A DNA stretch of 64,000 bases from Actinacidiphila paucisporea (GCF_900142575.1 NZ_FRBI01000017.1:1-64000); one strand, 5' to 3'. Counted from the stretch's first letter, positions 51,901-59,904 are shown. Translations and numbers: made by a program. The notes: generated by a model not told the origin, from the sequence alone.

Positions 51901-52160
51901 GCGGCACGGCGCTGCTGGCGCTCGGCATGGCGCGGCTGGCCGCGGGCGACACCTCGGCCGTACGGCTGGTGGCGCTGTCCGAACGCCTCGGCGTGGCACG
52001 GGACTTCCAGCCGACGATGTCGTCGGACCGTATCCGGCAGGCCGCGGAGGAAGCCGACAGGGCGGCGTACGCCGACGCGGTGTCGGAGTATGCCGCCCTG
52101 GGACGTGCGGAGTTGCCCGCGGTGGCGCTCGGCCTCATCGGCTCGACGGGTCGCGGTTGA
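48990..52160 (+). CDS. AfsR/SARP-family regulator with NB-ARC domain
   Basis: 1056 residues, ATG at 48990. N-terminal OmpR-type winged helix (~5-90: RLRGLLALLAADLRTGCSTGRLVEGLWADE), bacterial transcriptional activator domain BTAD (~95-245), NB-ARC-like ATPase (~255-540) with P-loop GPGGLGKTRL near 279 and LLVLDNCEQV, and a helical TPR-like C-terminal region to the end, with a DPYGDPYGDPY repeat near 895. Large SARPs control secondary metabolism or export, with ATP hydrolysis as a switch. It converges with, and overlaps by 26 bp, the DrrAB-type exporter genes, whose promoter has 11-bp repeats. It is the only SARP in the window. Confidence 0.92.
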   Translation: MSTELTLLSGVGYRGREITAPRLRGLLALLAADLRTGCSTGRLVEGLWADELPDRPGKAVQVLVARVRSQLGADLVVTTPTGYRLALDEEQVDTSALLLREAAAAERHRAGDHAGALAEAEAGLALWDGGVGAAADEDLDDPVVALRVERVAAHRSLGRVRALALARTGRRDEAAALLAALAEQQPRDEEVLAELLRCEAETAGPAAALTRYDTYRRQLRDALGTDPGAALKAVHRELLRGTAPVVRHGVLHDPNPLVGRDADVAAVAGLLASSRVVSVVGPGGLGKTRLAHVVSRGATQRVVHFVALAGVLADEDVLGEVASAIGAGAAGTGAGIAASLGPGPALLVLDNCEQVVGGVAALVRELVSLSKDLRVLATSRASLGLTSEAVYQLPALSETTSVELFVQRARAARPGSELPEQAVAELCRHLDGLPLAVELAAARVRVLSVPEIARRLQDRFSLLSGGVRDVPERHRTLHAVVEWSWNLLAPDGQAALRTLSVFPGGFTADAADHVLAEGLDGLLLLEQLADQSLVTAVETDAGLRFRMLESVREFAAARLAASGDQEAVTGRFLDWARDFGCANHDVLFRTDPLSSWERVRAEQDNLVVALRHALARGDGDSIAAVAAVLATIWSTGSSYARLVGLAADTGYPLSHYRPGPAYVEVSRTVAVVCTASLFMGLGPRALRSLVTLRRLPPAQPDTMVRALSVVLCAFPEIRPPHYPVLRELCASREPLLAGIAECVASYVWEYEYDVDAALESARRMLVCLEPLRHPSMRMLSHARISELCLRTAQGEDAYRHLLATMAALELLGDRSDSMGIRSALALACLQRGEAGEAEHWLAQAERSRTAEQADVFSTDGGARAEIALARGLTEIGLRLWRDAVERLGAEQPLPPGADPYDDPYGDPYGDPYIGPWALQIRSVAVIAHAQHRRLEPVAELIAQLRKRLPQLLAAATAGGDAPAPPAEFPACGTALLALGMARLAAGDTSAVRLVALSERLGVARDFQPTMSSDRIRQAAEEADRAAYADAVSEYAALGRAELPAVALGLIGSTGRG

Positions 52161-52929
52161 AGAGCGACGTCGACCACATCCAGCCCAGGACGGTGAGCGC
52201 GACGGCCCAACCGAGGGCGAGCCAGCCGTTCTTGCCGATCGCGTCGCCGAGCAGCAGGCCGCGCAGGGTCTCGATGAAGGGCGAGAAGGGCTGGTATTCG
52301 GCGAACCAGCGGAACCAGCCGGGCATCGAGTCGACCGGCACGAACGCGCTGCCGAGCAGCGGCAGCACCATCAGCGGCAGCCCGGTGTTGCTGGCGCCCT
52401 CGGCGTTCGGCGAGGACAGGCCGATGCCGACCGCGAGCCAGGTCAGCGCCAGGCCGACCAGCGCCGTCAGTCCCGCGGCGGCCAGCCACTCCAGCGGGGT
52501 GGCGTCCGTGCGGAACCCGATGGCCAGCGCGACGCCGATGACGAGCACCACGCTGATCATCACCTGGAGCACACCGCCGGCGACGTGCCCGAAGAGCACC
52601 GAGCCGCGGGAGATCGCCATGGTGCGGAAGCGGGCGATGATGCCCTCGGTCATGTCGGTGCACACCGACACCGCGGTGCCGAGCGAGGCGCCGCCGACGG
52701 TCATCATCAAGATCCCGGGCACCACGTAGGCGATGTACGCCGACCGGTCGGCGTGGCCGCCGAGGCCGGTGCTCATCACGTCGCCGAAGACGTAGACGAA
52801 GATCAGCAGCAGCACGACCGGGGTGAGCAGCAGCTGGAGGGTCAGCGACGGGTAGCGGCGGGCGTGCAGCAGGTTGCGCCGCAGCATCGTGGACGAGTCG
52901 CGGACGGTGAGGGACAGGGACGAGCTCAT
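52135..52929 (-). CDS. ABC-2 type permease (DrrB-like)
   Basis: 264 residues, ATG at 52929 overlapping the ATPase stop by ATGA. Six membrane segments, with LTLQLLLTPVVLLLIFVYVFG and the family motif region PNAEGASNTGLPLMVLPLLGSAFVPVDSMPGW. DrrB-type partner of the ATP-binding protein; exports a drug or lipid-like metabolite. Confidence 0.92.
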   Translation of the reverse strand: MSSSLSLTVRDSSTMLRRNLLHARRYPSLTLQLLLTPVVLLLIFVYVFGDVMSTGLGGHADRSAYIAYVVPGILMMTVGGASLGTAVSVCTDMTEGIIARFRTMAISRGSVLFGHVAGGVLQVMISVVLVIGVALAIGFRTDATPLEWLAAAGLTALVGLALTWLAVGIGLSSPNAEGASNTGLPLMVLPLLGSAFVPVDSMPGWFRWFAEYQPFSPFIETLRGLLLGDAIGKNGWLALGWAVALTVLGWMWSTSLFNRDPSSR

Positions 52930-54017
52930 CGGACGGTCTCCTTGGAGTCGGCGGTGCTGTCGGCCGCGGTACGGGCGGCGGGGGCGGTGCTCCCTGCGTT
53001 GCTGCCGGAGGTCGTGCTGTCGGAGGTCGTGCTGTCGGCGGCGGTGGTGCTGCCGGTGAGGGCGAAGAAGACGTCGTCCAGGTCCGGGGTGTGCACGGTC
53101 AGCTCGTCGGCCTCGACCTCGGCCGCGTCGAGCCAGTCGAGGACGGCGCGCAGCTCGCGCTGGCTGCCGTTGCTGGGGATCTGCAGGGACAGGGCGCCGT
53201 CGTCGCGTACGGCGTCGCGCAGCGCGGCGGCGGCGGACTCGTACGCCACCGGGTCGGTGAACCGCAGCCGCACGTGGCCGCCGGGCACGAGCCGCTTCAG
53301 CTCCTCCGCCGTGCCCTGGGCGACGATCCTGCCGCCGTGCAGCACCGCGATGCGGTCGGCCAGCTCGTCGGCCTCGTCCAGGTACTGCGTGGTGAGGAAG
53401 ACGGTGACGCCGCCGGCCACCAGCTCGCGGATGATCCCCCACATGGTGTGGCGGCTGCGCGGGTCGAGCCCGGTGGTCGGCTCGTCGAGGAAGATGACGC
53501 GCGGCTCGCCCACCAGCGTCATGGCGATGTCCAGGCGCCGCCGCATGCCGCCGGAGTAGGTGGACGCGGGCTTGCGCGCCGCCTCGACGAGGTCGAAGCG
53601 CTCCAGCAGCTCGGCGGTGACCCGGCGGCCCTCGCGGCGGCCCAGGTGGTGCAGGTCCGCCATGAGGAGCATGTTCTCCTCGCCGGTGATCAGGTTGTCC
53701 ACCGCCGAGAACTGCCCGGTCACACCGATCGCCGCCCGCACGGCGTCCGGCGCGCTGGCCAGGTCGTGGCCGCCGACGCGCAGCTCGCCCGCGTCGGCGC
53801 CGATGAGCGTGGTGAGGATCTGGACGGCGGTGGTCTTGCCCGCGCCGTTGGGGCCGAGCAGCGAGAAGACCGTGCCGGCCGGCACCGCCAGGTCGATGCC
53901 GTCGAGGACGGTCTTGTCGCCGTAGGCCTTGCGCAGCCCGGTGGCCGCGATCGCGAGTTCCCGTGGAGCGGATGTCGTCGGCGTTGCCGGTGTCGCCGGT
54001 GTTGTCGGTGTCGTCAT
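52926..54017 (-). CDS. ABC transporter ATP-binding protein (DrrA-like)
   Basis: 363 residues, ATG at 54017. Walker A GPNGAGKT (55-62), Q-loop GVTGQFSAVD, signature YSGGMRRRLDIA, Walker B VIFLDEP, H-loop replaced in FLTTQYLDEADEL (Gln for His, as in DrrA-type proteins). The C-terminal DrrA-type extension covers ~230-320. The N-terminus is a TTPATPATP repeat and the last ~45 residues are Ser/Thr-rich low complexity. It forms an exporter with the overlapping permease gene. The upstream region has three TTCAGC-type 11-bp repeats. Confidence 0.94.
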   Translation of the reverse strand: MTTPTTPATPATPTTSAPRELAIAATGLRKAYGDKTVLDGIDLAVPAGTVFSLLGPNGAGKTTAVQILTTLIGADAGELRVGGHDLASAPDAVRAAIGVTGQFSAVDNLITGEENMLLMADLHHLGRREGRRVTAELLERFDLVEAARKPASTYSGGMRRRLDIAMTLVGEPRVIFLDEPTTGLDPRSRHTMWGIIRELVAGGVTVFLTTQYLDEADELADRIAVLHGGRIVAQGTAEELKRLVPGGHVRLRFTDPVAYESAAAALRDAVRDDGALSLQIPSNGSQRELRAVLDWLDAAEVEADELTVHTPDLDDVFFALTGSTTAADSTTSDSTTSGSNAGSTAPAARTAADSTADSKETVR

Positions 54018-54042
54018 GCCGCAGAGCGTGCGGCCGGCCGGT

Positions 54043-54075
54043 TTCAGCGCGGCTTCAGCGCGGCTTCACCGTGCG
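54043..54075 (-). promoter_or_regulatory. Three 11-bp direct repeats (AfsR/PHO-box-like) before the ABC exporter
   Basis: Units TTCAGCGCGGC, TTCAGCGCGGC and TTCACCGTGCG are contiguous. The nearest copy is 12 nt from CACGCT (54030-54025, minus strand), a weak -10 box 7 nt before the ATG. Both PhoP (GTTCACC units) and AfsR bind 11-nt direct repeats of this kind. Confidence 0.55.
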
Positions 54076-54157
54076 CGCCCCGGGGCGTCGGCTCGCGGGC
54101 GCGTGGCTCGCGGGCGCGTTCGGCCGAAGCGTGCCGCGACGTCCGCCGCGGCCGCCG

Positions 54158-55006
54158 TCAGCCGTGCCGCCGGCCGGTGACGAGGAAGACCCGGTAGACG
54201 TCTTCCGCCAGGTCCCGCGGCGGGACCGGGTCGGGCCAGCGGCCGAAGTCGGCGCCCGCCTCGCCGGGTTGCGTCACATCGGCCTTGAAGCCGTGCCGCG
54301 CGAACAGCACCTCGGGCTCGTCGCAGCCGAACAGCCACGGGCACCCCCAGCCCGCGAAGACGTCCAGCAGCGCGCGCTGCCCCGGCATCGCCAGCGCGGC
54401 CGCGTTCACCAGGTCGGCGGCGATCAGGCTGCCGGGGGCGGACAGGTCGGCGATCTGGTCGAGCACCCGGTGCACGGCGGGCTCCGGGAGGTAGAACAGC
54501 AGGCCTTCGAGCAGCCAGGCCGACGGCCGGTCGGGCCGGTAGCCGGCGCCGGTCAGGGCGTCCGGCCAGGACGGCGACGCGAGGTCCGCGGGGACCGCGC
54601 GGCGGTCGGCCCGCGGCGGCTGGCCGGCCAGCCGCTGCCGCTTGTAGTCCAGGACGGGCGGCCGGTCGACCTCGAAGTAGCGGACGCCCTCGGGCCAGGC
54701 CATGCGGTAGGCGCGGGAGTCCATGCCCGCGCCGGCGACCACGACCTGGCGCATGCCGGGCTCCCGGGCGGCGGCGCTCAGGCACCGGTCGAAGAAGCGC
54801 GTGCGGATGGCGTTGACGGCCCGCCTGCCCGACGCGCCGGACCCGCCCGGACCCGCGGCCAGCAGCTCCGCCAGCAGCGCAGGACCCAGATCGCCCGCGA
54901 GGGCCGCGGCGTACGGGTCCCGGTGGATCGCGTCGGTCCTGGCGGTCTCGGCGGCCCGCATCGCGGCCGTGACCAGGGCGGTTCGGCCGACGGCGTCCAG
55001 GTTCAC
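54158..55006 (-). CDS. SAM-dependent methyltransferase, LCMT/TIGR00027 type
   Basis: 282 residues, GTG at 55006 overlapping the previous stop by GTGA. SAM-binding VVVAGAGMDSRAYRM, acidic FEVDRPPVLDYKR and LLEGLLFYLP mark the leucine-carboxyl-methyltransferase-like group, whose members methylate hydroxyls or carboxylates of polyketides and other metabolites. Translationally coupled to the O-methyltransferase next to phzB, so it probably modifies the phenazine, perhaps as a carboxylate methyl ester. Confidence 0.88.
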   Translation of the reverse strand: MNLDAVGRTALVTAAMRAAETARTDAIHRDPYAAALAGDLGPALLAELLAAGPGGSGASGRRAVNAIRTRFFDRCLSAAAREPGMRQVVVAGAGMDSRAYRMAWPEGVRYFEVDRPPVLDYKRQRLAGQPPRADRRAVPADLASPSWPDALTGAGYRPDRPSAWLLEGLLFYLPEPAVHRVLDQIADLSAPGSLIAADLVNAAALAMPGQRALLDVFAGWGCPWLFGCDEPEVLFARHGFKADVTQPGEAGADFGRWPDPVPPRDLAEDVYRVFLVTGRRHG

Positions 55007-56007
55007 CTGGCCGCCGCGATCAGCGCGGTGGTCTCCGCGGGCAGGTCGGCGACGCGCTCCACGTCCAGACCGGCCCGGTCGAGCAGGGCGGTGAACGCCG
55101 CCAGGGTGCGGTGCCGCCCGCCGTTGGTCATCAGCAGGTGCAGGTCCCACAGGGCGGGCAGCACGGTGGAGTCCTCGTCCACGACGACCCGTTCCAGGAT
55201 GACCAGCCGCGACGAGGCGTCGGCCATGGCCCTGCGGCAGTTCTCGAACAGGCCGACCACCGCGTCGTCGCTCCACCCGGCGAGCACCCGGCACAGCAGG
55301 TAGACGTCCCTGCCCTGCGGCACCGCCTCGAACATGTCGCCGCCGACCAGCTCGACGCGGTCCAGGCCCACCGAGGCCGCGAGGTTCCCTGCGGCGACCG
55401 GCACCACGTGCTCGCGGTCGAGCAGGGTGCCGCGCGCGTCCGGCACGGCGGCCAGGATCGCGGCGGTCAACTGGCCGATGCCGCCGCCGATGTCGGCGAA
55501 GGTCCTGCCGGTGAAGTCGATGACCTCGGGGACGTGGTCGAAGAAGAGGTTGCCGGCCTTCATGGCGCGCTGGAAGCGCGCGTTGACGTCGTCCTCGTGG
55601 CTCAGGTAGCGGTAGAGCGGTTCGCCGTAGGCCAGCTCGAACCCGGCGGTTCCCGTGCTGATCGCCTCGTGCGCGTGGCCCCACGCGGTGTAGAACTCCT
55701 CGCCGTAGAGCAGGCACATGTCCCGCAGCGAGTCGGGCTCGTCGAGCAGCACGCTGCTGACCGGCGTGTTGCGGTAGCCGGTGCGCCCGTCGCCGTCGAA
55801 GACGCCCATCGCGACCAGCAGCCGCATCAGCCGGTGCACGCCCTCCTCCCGGGCCCCGGTGGCCTCGGCGAGCAGGGCGTCGGTGGTCAGGCCGGCCGCG
55901 AGGTGGTCGGGTATCCCCAGCTTGAGCGCGGCATGCAGGCACTGGGCGCGCCAGCCGCCGGTGATCAGCTCGACTGCTTCCCGCGCGGCTTTCAGGTCGA
56001 TCTTCAC
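55003..56007 (-). CDS. O-methyltransferase (DnrK-like, SAM-dependent)
   Basis: 334 residues, ATG at 56007. N-terminal dimerisation/winged-helix domain (~10-100, LHAALKLGIPDHLAAG) and class I SAM domain (~150-320) with FADIGGGIGQLTAAILAAVP, GDMFEAVPQGRDVYLLCRVLAGWSDD and LLMTNGGRHRT. Homologues methylate hydroxyl groups of anthracyclines and hydroxyphenazines. It lies in the phzB transcription unit and implies a methoxyphenazine product. Confidence 0.9.
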   Translation of the reverse strand: MKIDLKAAREAVELITGGWRAQCLHAALKLGIPDHLAAGLTTDALLAEATGAREEGVHRLMRLLVAMGVFDGDGRTGYRNTPVSSVLLDEPDSLRDMCLLYGEEFYTAWGHAHEAISTGTAGFELAYGEPLYRYLSHEDDVNARFQRAMKAGNLFFDHVPEVIDFTGRTFADIGGGIGQLTAAILAAVPDARGTLLDREHVVPVAAGNLAASVGLDRVELVGGDMFEAVPQGRDVYLLCRVLAGWSDDAVVGLFENCRRAMADASSRLVILERVVVDEDSTVLPALWDLHLLMTNGGRHRTLAAFTALLDRAGLDVERVADLPAETTALIAAAR

Positions 56008-56037
56008 TGCGGATCCTCCTGGCGGGCCGGCTTTCCC

Positions 56038-56508
56038 TCAGGTGGGGATGCCGCCACGGTTGATGACCGGAATCTCGATGCCCAGCGCCCGCAGCTGATT
56101 GAAGGGGTTCATGAACTCGCGCTGCGTCACGATCCTGCCGTCGGCGAGGTCGAACGAGTGGATGAAGTGATTCCTGTACTGCCCGGGGGGATACGACGGG
56201 TAAAGAATGCTGCCCTCGCCGTCGCATTCCGCCCAGAACCGGTTCGGGTCCTGGGTCTCGAATACTTCAATGTTGTACCAGACCCAGTCGGGAAACATCC
56301 GCAGCGACCACTCGCCGTGCGCTTTGAGCTTCTCGTGCCCGCGCGACACGATCGGCTCCACGGCGTCACCGGTGTACAAACCGGCGCTGCCGTCCTCGGT
56401 GAACAACAGGTAACGGGTGAGCCGATTCTCGCCCTTCCGGCTCAGGTAGTCCTCGACCACCGCACGGTGCCGGCGCCGTAACTCGATATCCTCGGCGAAT
56501 TCAGCCAT
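56038..56508 (-). CDS. phzB: Phenazine biosynthesis protein PhzA/PhzB family
   Basis: 156 residues, ATG at 56508 with GCGAGG upstream. It matches PhzA/B (NTF2-like fold): an N-terminal LRRRHRAVVEDYLSRKGENRLTRYLLFTEDG helix and strand, WVWYNIEVFETQDPNRFWAECDGEG, YRNHFIHSFDL and QREFMNPFNQLRALGI. PhzB speeds the condensation of two aminoketone molecules into the tricyclic core. Only one such gene is present, as in other actinobacteria. Codon 10 is TTA (56479-56481), so translation should need the bldA tRNA. Confidence 0.92.
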   Translation of the reverse strand: MAEFAEDIELRRRHRAVVEDYLSRKGENRLTRYLLFTEDGSAGLYTGDAVEPIVSRGHEKLKAHGEWSLRMFPDWVWYNIEVFETQDPNRFWAECDGEGSILYPSYPPGQYRNHFIHSFDLADGRIVTQREFMNPFNQLRALGIEIPVINRGGIPT

Positions 56509-56840
56509 CACGCCTCGCAATCCGGGTTTTCCCCAGTGGAGCCGAGGCGGGTCCCCGATGTCAAGACCGTGCGGAGACCGGCCACCGGCGCGATCGGGCA
56601 GCTTTTGACTTTCGGCCAAGTGTGCCGCCTTCCGCCGCCGGAAATACCACCTCATCACTCGGTGAATTTGCAGGTGGCAGTCGGAACGTGATGCGCGCCG
56701 ACATGTCAAGTACGCCTGCTTCCCGCCATTTCACCGGCCATCGGGGAGAGGGCCGTCTGGACGCTGAGATCGGGCCGTCGTTAGGCTGCGCAAGCGGCTG
56801 GCGAGGTCCTTCTCCCTGTTCACGGCGAAAGAGCCCACCG
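56509..56840. other. Divergent promoter region of the phenazine cluster
   Basis: 332 bp between phzB and phzD, less GC-rich than its surroundings around 56585-56730. It holds the phzD promoter (56758-56787) and, toward phzB, a TTGACA at 56564-56559 (minus strand) with no convincing -10 box. Confidence 0.5.
56758..56787 (+). promoter_or_regulatory. Predicted phzD promoter
   Basis: TGGACG (56758-56763), 18-nt spacer, TAGGCT (56782-56787), 53 nt before the phzD ATG. Confidence 0.5.
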
Positions 56841-57464
56841 ATGACCGGCTTACCCCCTATCAGCGCCTATCCGCTGCCCACGGCCGCGGATCTCCCCGAA
56901 AACGTCGCCCACTGGACAGCGGACCCCGAACGCGCGGTCCTGCTCGTCCACGACATGCAGCGCTATTTCCTCCGCGGTATCCCGGAACCCCTGCGCGCCG
57001 ACGTCGTCCGGCATGCGGCGAGCCTGCGAAAACGCTGCTCCGCCGCCGGAATGCCGGTCGCGTACACGGCGCAGCCCGGCCGGATGTCCGCGCGGGACCG
57101 CGGCCTGATCGCGGACTTCTGGGGCCCCGGCATGCGCACCGAGGCCGCCGACCGCGCCGTGGTGCCCGAGCTGGCGCCCGAGGACGACGACTGGCTGCTG
57201 ACCAAGTGGCGCTACAGCGCCTTCTTCCGCTCCGACCTGCTGGCGCGCCTGCGGGCCGCCGGCCGCGACCAGCTCGTCCTGTGCGGTGTCTACGCGCACA
57301 TCGGCGTCCAGGCCACCGCCCTTGAGGCCTTCACCCACGACATCGAGACCTTCGTCGTCGCCGACGCGGTCGCCGACTTCTCCGCGTCCGACCACCGGCT
57401 CGCCCTCGACTACGTCGCGCGCACCTGCGCCGTGGTCGTGCTCACCGAAGAGGTCCTCCCCTGA
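56841..57464 (+). CDS. phzD: Isochorismatase PhzD (2-amino-2-desoxyisochorismate hydrolase)
   Basis: 207 residues, ATG at 56841, the same length as Pseudomonas PhzD. The catalytic residues align by number: D38 in VLLVHDMQRYF and K122 in LTKWRYSAFF; VYAHIGVQATALEAF replaces the usual GVYAHVGV region closely. It hydrolyses ADIC to trans-2,3-dihydro-3-hydroxyanthranilate. Stop overlaps the phzE start (TGATG). Confidence 0.95.
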   Translation: MTGLPPISAYPLPTAADLPENVAHWTADPERAVLLVHDMQRYFLRGIPEPLRADVVRHAASLRKRCSAAGMPVAYTAQPGRMSARDRGLIADFWGPGMRTEAADRAVVPELAPEDDDWLLTKWRYSAFFRSDLLARLRAAGRDQLVLCGVYAHIGVQATALEAFTHDIETFVVADAVADFSASDHRLALDYVARTCAVVVLTEEVLP

Positions 57465-59392
57465 TGAAGACGCCGGCCACCCAGCCCGAGGGCGACCTGC
57501 CCGACGGCGATCTGCTCGACCGGATCCTGGCCCTGGAGCCGGCGTCCTTCGCCCTCATCCGCCGGCCGGGCACGCCCGACGTGGTGGACGTCCTGGTCGG
57601 CGACGTCTCCCCGTACGCGTCGCTGGCCGACCTCCCGCTCGACGACGGGCCGGCGCACCCCGCCGCGCCCCGGCACGACATGCTGGTCCTCGTGCCCTAC
57701 CGGCAGCTCGCCGAACGGGGCTTCGCCGCGCCGGACGACGGGGAGGCGCTGCTGGCCATGTCCGTCACCGGGCAGCAGCGGGTGCCGGTGTCCGAGCTGG
57801 TCGCCAGGGTGCCGCGGACGCCCGTGCGGCTGGGCAGGCGCCGCTTCGACGTCGGGGACGAGGAGTACGCCGACATCGTCCGCCGGATCGTCGCGGAGGA
57901 GATCGGCACCGGCGAGGGCGCCAACTTCGTCGTCAAACGCTCCCTGCTGGTCGACATCGCCGACTACTCGCCGCGCAACGCGCTGTCCTTCTTCCGCGGG
58001 TTGCTGACCCGGGAGCAGGGCGCGTACTGGACGTTCGCCATCCACACCGGGGGCCGCACCTTCGTCGGCGCCAGCCCGGAGCGCCATGTCTCGCTCAGCG
58101 GCGGCACGGCGGTGATGAACCCGATCAGCGGCACCTACCGCTACCCGCCGGGCGGCCCCACCCTCGCGGGCGTCAGGGACTTCCTCGCCGACCGCAAGGA
58201 GACCGACGAGCTGTACATGGTTCTCGACGAGGAACTCAAGATGATGGCCAGGATCTGCGAGCACGGCGGCCGCATCACCGGGCCCTACCTGCGGGAGATG
58301 TCGCGGCTGGCCCACACCGAATACTTCGTGGAGGGCCGCTCCGACCGCGACGTGCGGGACGTGCTGCGCGAGACGATGTTCGCCCCCACCGTCACCGGCA
58401 GCCCGGTGGAGAGCGCGGCGCGGGTGATCAGCCGCTACGAGCCGGGCGGCCGCGGCTACTACAGCGGGGTCGCCGCGCTGATCGGCAGGGACGCGGGCGG
58501 CGCCCGCACCCTGGACTCCGCCATCCTCATCCGCACCGCCGACATCGACGCCGGGGGCCGGGTGCGGATCAGTGCGGGCGCCACGCTCGTACGGCACTCG
58601 GACCCCTACGCCGAGGCGGCCGAGACGCGCACCAAGGTCTCCGGGCTGCTGGCCGCGCTGGAGGCCGACGAGGGGCCGCGGTTCGCCCGGCACCCCGAGG
58701 TGGTGTCCACCCTGCGCCACCGCAACGCCGACATCGGGGACTTCTGGCTCAGGGACCCCGACTCCCGCCGCACGGACGGGGCTTACGGCGAGCCGGCCGA
58801 GCTGGCCGGGCTGAAGACCCTGGTGGTCGACGCCGAGGACTCCTTCACCGCGATGCTGGGGCTGCAGCTGTCCACCCTGGGGATGCAGGTGATGATCCGC
58901 CGCTTCGACGAGATCGAACCGGCCTTCGACGGCTACGACCTGGTGGTGATGGGCCCGGGACCCGGCGATCCGCGCTCCGGCGACGACCGGAAGATCCGCG
59001 CGCTGCGCACGGCGGTCGACACCCTGCTCGCCGAGCGCCGCCCCTTCGTCGCGGTGTGCCTGAGCCACCAGGTGCTCAGCAGGCGGCTGGGTCTGGGCCT
59101 GACCCGCCGCACGGTCCCCAACCAGGGCGTGCAGCGGGAGATCGAGCTGTTCGGCAGCCGCGAACGCGTCGGCTTCTACAACACCTACGCCGCCCGCGCC
59201 GCCGAGGACCGGCACCACGTCCAGGGCGTCGGCACGGTGGAGGTCAGCCGCGACCCGCGCACCCGCGAGGTGCACGCCCTGCGCGGCCCGCACTTCGCGT
59301 CCCTGCAGTTCCACGCCGAGTCGGTGCTGACCGTCGACGGGCCGCGCATCGTGGCCGACACCGTCAAGGGGGCGCTGCGCCATGCGCGTTGA
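57464..59392 (+). CDS. phzE: 2-amino-2-desoxyisochorismate synthase PhzE
   Basis: 642 residues, ATG at 57464 inside the phzD stop. N-terminal chorismate-binding domain (~20-420: GASPERHVSLSGG, NPISGTYRYP, DELYMVLDEELKMMARIC, GRGYYSGVAALIGRD, RISAGATLVRHSDP) fused to a class I glutamine amidotransferase (~445-640) with nucleophile Cys in AVCLSHQ and the His/Glu pair in LQFHAESV. It converts chorismate and glutamine to ADIC, the first committed phenazine step. Confidence 0.95.
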   Translation: MKTPATQPEGDLPDGDLLDRILALEPASFALIRRPGTPDVVDVLVGDVSPYASLADLPLDDGPAHPAAPRHDMLVLVPYRQLAERGFAAPDDGEALLAMSVTGQQRVPVSELVARVPRTPVRLGRRRFDVGDEEYADIVRRIVAEEIGTGEGANFVVKRSLLVDIADYSPRNALSFFRGLLTREQGAYWTFAIHTGGRTFVGASPERHVSLSGGTAVMNPISGTYRYPPGGPTLAGVRDFLADRKETDELYMVLDEELKMMARICEHGGRITGPYLREMSRLAHTEYFVEGRSDRDVRDVLRETMFAPTVTGSPVESAARVISRYEPGGRGYYSGVAALIGRDAGGARTLDSAILIRTADIDAGGRVRISAGATLVRHSDPYAEAAETRTKVSGLLAALEADEGPRFARHPEVVSTLRHRNADIGDFWLRDPDSRRTDGAYGEPAELAGLKTLVVDAEDSFTAMLGLQLSTLGMQVMIRRFDEIEPAFDGYDLVVMGPGPGDPRSGDDRKIRALRTAVDTLLAERRPFVAVCLSHQVLSRRLGLGLTRRTVPNQGVQREIELFGSRERVGFYNTYAARAAEDRHHVQGVGTVEVSRDPRTREVHALRGPHFASLQFHAESVLTVDGPRIVADTVKGALRHAR

Positions 59393-59711
59393 CATCGCCT
59401 GGTGGGACCTGGACGCGTCGGCGGCGACCGTCGACTCGCTGCGCGAGCACCTGCGGGACGGCGCCGCCGAGCAGTGGGCCGCCGTCGAGGGGCTGCGGCT
59501 GAAGTTCTGGATGGCCGACCGGGAGGGCAACCGCTGGGGGGCGGTGATGCTGTGGGAGGCCGAACGGACCGCCGACCTGCCGCCCAACCGGGCGGCCGAC
59601 CTCATCGGCTACCCGCCGACCCATCGCTTCGGTTTCGAGGTCGAGGCCGTGGTCGAGGGCGCGTTCACGATCGAGGCCCTGCACGGACTGGGCCCGGTGT
59701 TCCTTCCCTAG
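59382..59711 (+). CDS. YdhR-like small protein in the phz operon
   Basis: 109 residues, ATG at 59382 overlapping the phzE 3' end by 11 bp, so probably co-translated. WWDLDASAATVDSLREHLRD, LKFWMADREGNRWGAVMLWE and PPNRAADLIGYPPTHRFGFEVE match small dimeric alpha+beta-barrel proteins of the YdhR/antibiotic-biosynthesis-monooxygenase type. It could oxidise or protect a phenazine intermediate. It is not one of the standard phzA-G genes. Confidence 0.75.
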   Translation: MRVDIAWWDLDASAATVDSLREHLRDGAAEQWAAVEGLRLKFWMADREGNRWGAVMLWEAERTADLPPNRAADLIGYPPTHRFGFEVEAVVEGAFTIEALHGLGPVFLP

Positions 59712-59904
59712 GGCCCGTCCGGCGGATCTTGGCGGGCCTGCGACGCCCGGCACCGCACCCCTCCCCCTGCCTTCGGCGGGAGGTGCCCCCAGCGTTGTCG
59801 AATCATCCTTGTACGGCCCGGTACGAGGACGATTCTCCGCCTTGCGATGTACGGCACCGGACGCCGCAGGCTGATCCGCCAAGATCCGCCGGACAGGCCC
59901 TAGG
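59708..59904. mobile_element. MITE-like element with terminal inverted repeats
   Basis: About 197 bp without a gene between the YdhR-like gene and phzF. The ends are inverted repeats: CCTAGGGCCCGTCCGGCGGA at the left and its near-complement at the right (one mismatch over ~30 bp, with continuing similarity to ~50 bp after a small gap). The ends and interior resemble a short element that recurs in streptomycete genomes. There is no transposase. It may separate phzE from phzF transcriptionally. Confidence 0.7.

Noticed and set aside
56559..56564. TTGACA as -35 of phzB on the minus strand
   Set aside because: No TANNNT-type hexamer lies 16-19 nt downstream, so a promoter is not supported beyond the -35.
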